Origin: Alteromonas aquimaris
GTDB taxonomy: Bacteria > Pseudomonadota > Gammaproteobacteria > Enterobacterales > Alteromonadaceae
Assembly: GCF_026183695.1 (NCBI RefSeq)
Contig: NZ_JAPFRD010000009.1
Span: 186,001 to 250,000 of the forward strand
DNA length: 64,000 nucleotides
Reading direction: 5' to 3'
Shown one piece after another: positions 61,381 through 64,000 of this stretch. Below the pieces are notes generated by a model that was given only the letters and a program-made list of their open reading frames with translations, was not told the DNA's origin and searched no databases. A program made the translations under genes and the position numbers. Within the stretch, counting starts at the first letter, position 1; each line of letters opens with the position of its first letter.

Positions 61381-63054
61381 ATGTTGAAAAGCAAGTTCTC
61401 CCTACTTTCTGCGCTGGTCTCCACCCTTTTACTCGGAGCATGCGCATCAACAGAAGTAGTCGAAACTCACTCATTAAACCAAAATAAACAAGGCAAAAAA
61501 GTAGCCTGTGAGGTAGCCAATACCACCATTTCAGAAGAGGCCGATTGTGAACTAGCCCGCGAAGGCGTGATTGAAGTTATCCACCCTCAGGAAGAAATAG
61601 CGCTAGAAATAAAAACCGACAAAAAACCCGCTTCTGAAGAGTCAGAAGCTGTGTTCATTGCCAATGTCTGGGATCGCATCGGTAACCAGCTTACTTTCCA
61701 CATCCCCGAAAATGACCGCGTGAATGTTCAGCGCAACTGGTATTTAAAACACCCAGAATATATGTCTCGCGTAACTAATCGCGCACGCCCTTTTTTGTAC
61801 TTTATTACCCAGGAAATTGAAAACCGGAATATGCCATTAGAGTTGGCATTGCTACCGATCGTGGAAAGCGCATTTGATCCCTTTGCATATAGCCATGGCA
61901 GAGCGGCAGGAATGTGGCAATTCATTCCCAGTACCGCAAAACGCTTTGGCATTCATCAGTCCTGGTGGTATGACGGCCGCCGGGATGTGATCGCTTCAAC
62001 CCAAGGCGCATTGGATTATCTGAATTACCTCAACAATATGTTCGACGGCAACTGGCTGCATGCCCTGGCCGCCTACAATAGCGGTGAAGGCCGAGTAAAA
62101 CGTGCTATCAAGCGCAATGCCAAGGCGGGTAAACCGACTGACTTCTGGTCACTGGATTTACCTCGCGAAACCCGGGCCTATGTCCCGAAGCTGTTGGCGT
62201 TAGCGGATATCCTCAAACAACGGGATAAATACAATTTCTCATGGCCCGAAGTGGAAAACGTGGCGGTCATTGATGTAGTAGATATTAATTCGCAAGTGGA
62301 TTTAGCGTTTGCGGCAGATTTAGCGGGAATGGATTTGGAAGCGCTGCAGGCACTCAATCCGGGCTTTAATCGCTGGGCCACCGATCCCGACGGTCCACAT
62401 TATCTGGTATTACCATTAGAAATTGCCGATAGCTTTGCGCAGCGGCTTAACGAACTGGACCAAAACGAACGTCTCAACTGGGTTCGCCACCAAGTGAAAA
62501 GCGGTGACAGCCTACTGAAGCTCGCTCATCAGTATCACACCACCGCGCAAATTATTAAAAAGGTTAACAATTTAACTTCCAACGTTATTCGCGCAGGTGA
62601 ACACCTGCTGGTACCTGTGGCATTAAAAGAATTATCGGCATACACCCTGTCTAAAGAGCAACGCTTAGCGACCACACAGAACCGCAAGCGGGCTGATCGA
62701 AAATTCACCTACACGGTGCAGTCGGGCGACACATTGTGGGATATTGGCCGCAAGTATAAAGTGAGTACACAAAAACTGGCTAAGTGGAATGGTATGGCCC
62801 CTATCGATACCTTACGCCCTGGCATGACACTGGCTATCTGGCTGGATGATAATGACACACAAAGCGACGCCATCATGAAAAAGCTCACTTACACGGTGAG
62901 AAAAGGTGATTCGCTTTCCCGCATCGCGTCAAAATTTAATATAAAAGTGAATGACATTCGCAAGTGGAATGATTTACAAAAAAGCCGTTACCTGCAACCA
63001 GGCCAAAAGTTAACTTTGCATGTAGATGTCACCCGATTAAAAAACGTAAGCTAG
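61381..63054 (+). CDS. mltD: Membrane-bound lytic murein transglycosylase D
   Basis: 557 residues from the ATG at 61381; the frame overlaps gloB upstream without a good start. Lipobox LLLGACAS (Cys21). The SLT goose-lysozyme-like domain (about 150-265) has the catalytic Glu near 162 in LPIVESAFDPFAYSHG, then AAGMWQFIPSTAKRFG and ALAAYNSGEGRV. Three LysM peptidoglycan-binding domains follow (about 375-420, 443-490, 505-550). E. coli MltD has two. It cleaves glycan strands to 1,6-anhydro ends at the outer membrane's inner face. Confidence 0.95.
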   Translation: MLKSKFSLLSALVSTLLLGACASTEVVETHSLNQNKQGKKVACEVANTTISEEADCELAREGVIEVIHPQEEIALEIKTDKKPASEESEAVFIANVWDRIGNQLTFHIPENDRVNVQRNWYLKHPEYMSRVTNRARPFLYFITQEIENRNMPLELALLPIVESAFDPFAYSHGRAAGMWQFIPSTAKRFGIHQSWWYDGRRDVIASTQGALDYLNYLNNMFDGNWLHALAAYNSGEGRVKRAIKRNAKAGKPTDFWSLDLPRETRAYVPKLLALADILKQRDKYNFSWPEVENVAVIDVVDINSQVDLAFAADLAGMDLEALQALNPGFNRWATDPDGPHYLVLPLEIADSFAQRLNELDQNERLNWVRHQVKSGDSLLKLAHQYHTTAQIIKKVNNLTSNVIRAGEHLLVPVALKELSAYTLSKEQRLATTQNRKRADRKFTYTVQSGDTLWDIGRKYKVSTQKLAKWNGMAPIDTLRPGMTLAIWLDDNDTQSDAIMKKLTYTVRKGDSLSRIASKFNIKVNDIRKWNDLQKSRYLQPGQKLTLHVDVTRLKNVS

Positions 63055-63061
63055 GAGCACA

Positions 63062-64000
63062 ATGTTAAGGATAAACTGGGCAAATTTACGCAATAGTCAC
63101 GAGACTCCTTGGTTTATCCTCGATATTGTCATGCTCGGATTGCTGACTATCAACCTGATTTGGTTGCTGTTTGATGGGTTGTATGGCACAGAGTTTGTCA
63201 ATCATCAGCTTGAAAAGCTTACCCCTGGATTTGAAGCAGCCTATGCCCCCATCCACCGGAATTTCATTCTGGTGGACCTGGTGTTTATCAGCATTTTCTT
63301 TGTTGAGTTTTGTTTTCGCTGGATAGTTTCAATCGTTCGCAAGGAACATTTACGCTGGTACTTTTATCCTTTCTTGCATTGGTATGACTTAGTGGGTCTC
63401 ATTCCACTTGGCGCAACACGGATCTTCCGCTTCTTACGGATCTTTTCTATTCTGCACAGATTGCACAAGTTCGAAATCATCGATCTAAACCAAACCGCCA
63501 TTTTTCGCTTCTTTACCTTTTACTATGATGTGTTTGTTGAAGAGCTCTCCGACCGCATCGTCGTAAAGGTCCTTACTGACGCACAAAAAGATATCGCAGC
63601 GGGCTCTCCGCTGGTTGATGATATAGGTAGACGCGTATTAGCACCTCGCCGCCCGGTATTGACACAGTGGCTAGCAGGTGTATTAAATCATTTAGGACAA
63701 ACCATTCATCACGGCGACAATGGTGAGGCGATTCGTCAACATGTCAGTAAAAGTGTTGGCAAAGCAGTAAAAAGTAACGCTCAGGTCAGTACCCTGACCT
63801 TTGTCCCTGTGGTAGGGAAAACCATCGAAAAAACACTGGAAAGCGCGGTTACCGACATCGTAACGCAATCGCTGGTTAACCTGCTCTCAGACATTGATGC
63901 CGATCGCGTGGACGGTTTTATTAATGCAGGGTTAGAGGAATACACGCCGACCGCAGATGTGCTGGACAAGGAGGTGTTAATGATTATTAACGAATGCCTT
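63062..64000 (+). CDS. Membrane protein with ion-channel-like N-terminus (cut by window edge)
   Basis: 313 codons are visible, with the end beyond the window; AGGAG ribosome site before the ATG. At least three hydrophobic helices (about 16-38, 68-92, 103-122) lie in the first 130 residues, with an Arg-rich stretch ATRIFRFLRIFSILHRL that recalls a voltage-sensor helix. The rest is soluble and helical (VVKVLTDAQKDIAAG, QHVSKSVGKAVKSNAQ). I know relatives only as uncharacterised proteins. It starts 7 bases after mltD, so the two are one operon. Confidence 0.65.
   Translation, partial: MLRINWANLRNSHETPWFILDIVMLGLLTINLIWLLFDGLYGTEFVNHQLEKLTPGFEAAYAPIHRNFILVDLVFISIFFVEFCFRWIVSIVRKEHLRWYFYPFLHWYDLVGLIPLGATRIFRFLRIFSILHRLHKFEIIDLNQTAIFRFFTFYYDVFVEELSDRIVVKVLTDAQKDIAAGSPLVDDIGRRVLAPRRPVLTQWLAGVLNHLGQTIHHGDNGEAIRQHVSKSVGKAVKSNAQVSTLTFVPVVGKTIEKTLESAVTDIVTQSLVNLLSDIDADRVDGFINAGLEEYTPTADVLDKEVLMIINECL

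Overview
The window is a stretch of gammaproteobacterial chromosome, most likely from the marine family Alteromonadaceae (Alteromonas or a close relative). This rests on gene content: hdfR/maoP, a yqjD-yqjE-like operon, dcd next to metG, gloB-mltD, DUF2750, DUF2789 and DUF3718 proteins, and several GGDEF/EAL signalling proteins. No rRNA is present. One tRNA gene, tRNA-Pro(GGG), was found. The species cannot be fixed from sequence reading alone.

Layout. 1-7.1 kb: a phosphate-binding-like protein with a structured 5' leader and a porin (cut by the left edge), an acyl-CoA synthetase, and a very large beta-propeller/GGDEF/EAL receptor. 7.1-16.6 kb: small DUF proteins, the hdfR and maoP pair, a PRC-barrel protein with fumC, a persulfide-sensor-type ArsR repressor divergent from a rhodanese, a LysR regulator, a GGDEF-EAL protein and ExoD. 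16.8-22.4 kb: one signalling operon (sigma-54 activator, free-standing histidine-kinase DHp domain, CHASE3 kinase, single receiver, three-receiver hybrid kinase). 22.5-35.2 kb: an envelope/stress block (YqjD/YqjE/YqjK-like, CC0125-type lipoprotein, DUF2383, DUF1328, small lipoprotein, BON protein, pseudo-receiver, MlaA with an RND exporter). Five promoters in this block share a sigma-54-like 16-mer at a similar distance from the start codon, so the adjacent sigma-54 activator may control it.

36.5-46.9 kb is an accessory island. It begins with a cut-off 22-codon gene. Next comes a bacteriocin-like precursor with a double-glycine leader, broken by two compensating frameshifts in homopolymers, followed by a small two-TM putative immunity gene. 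Then comes a minus-strand array of polymorphic-toxin C-terminal cassettes, each with a membrane-protein putative immunity gene downstream. Every cassette starts at the same ten-residue motif (DAFGNAIGNS, or DAFGNALGNS in one). Two longer copies share a nearly identical 312-bp segment, so the array looks like two tandem blocks, with an HUH (RAYT-type) transposase gene between them. Most cassettes lack a convincing start codon, which suggests a silent store of toxin tips. The array abuts the stop codon of a malonyltransferase gene. This is the most interesting part of the window.

46.9-64 kb returns to core chromosome: malonyltransferase and fused E1 dehydrogenase, glutaryl-CoA dehydrogenase with a divergent LysR regulator, a DUF3718 protein, a winged-helix protein, tRNA-Pro, a DASS transporter, dcd, metG, a lipoprotein, a YafS-like methyltransferase, gloB, mltD and a membrane protein cut by the right edge.
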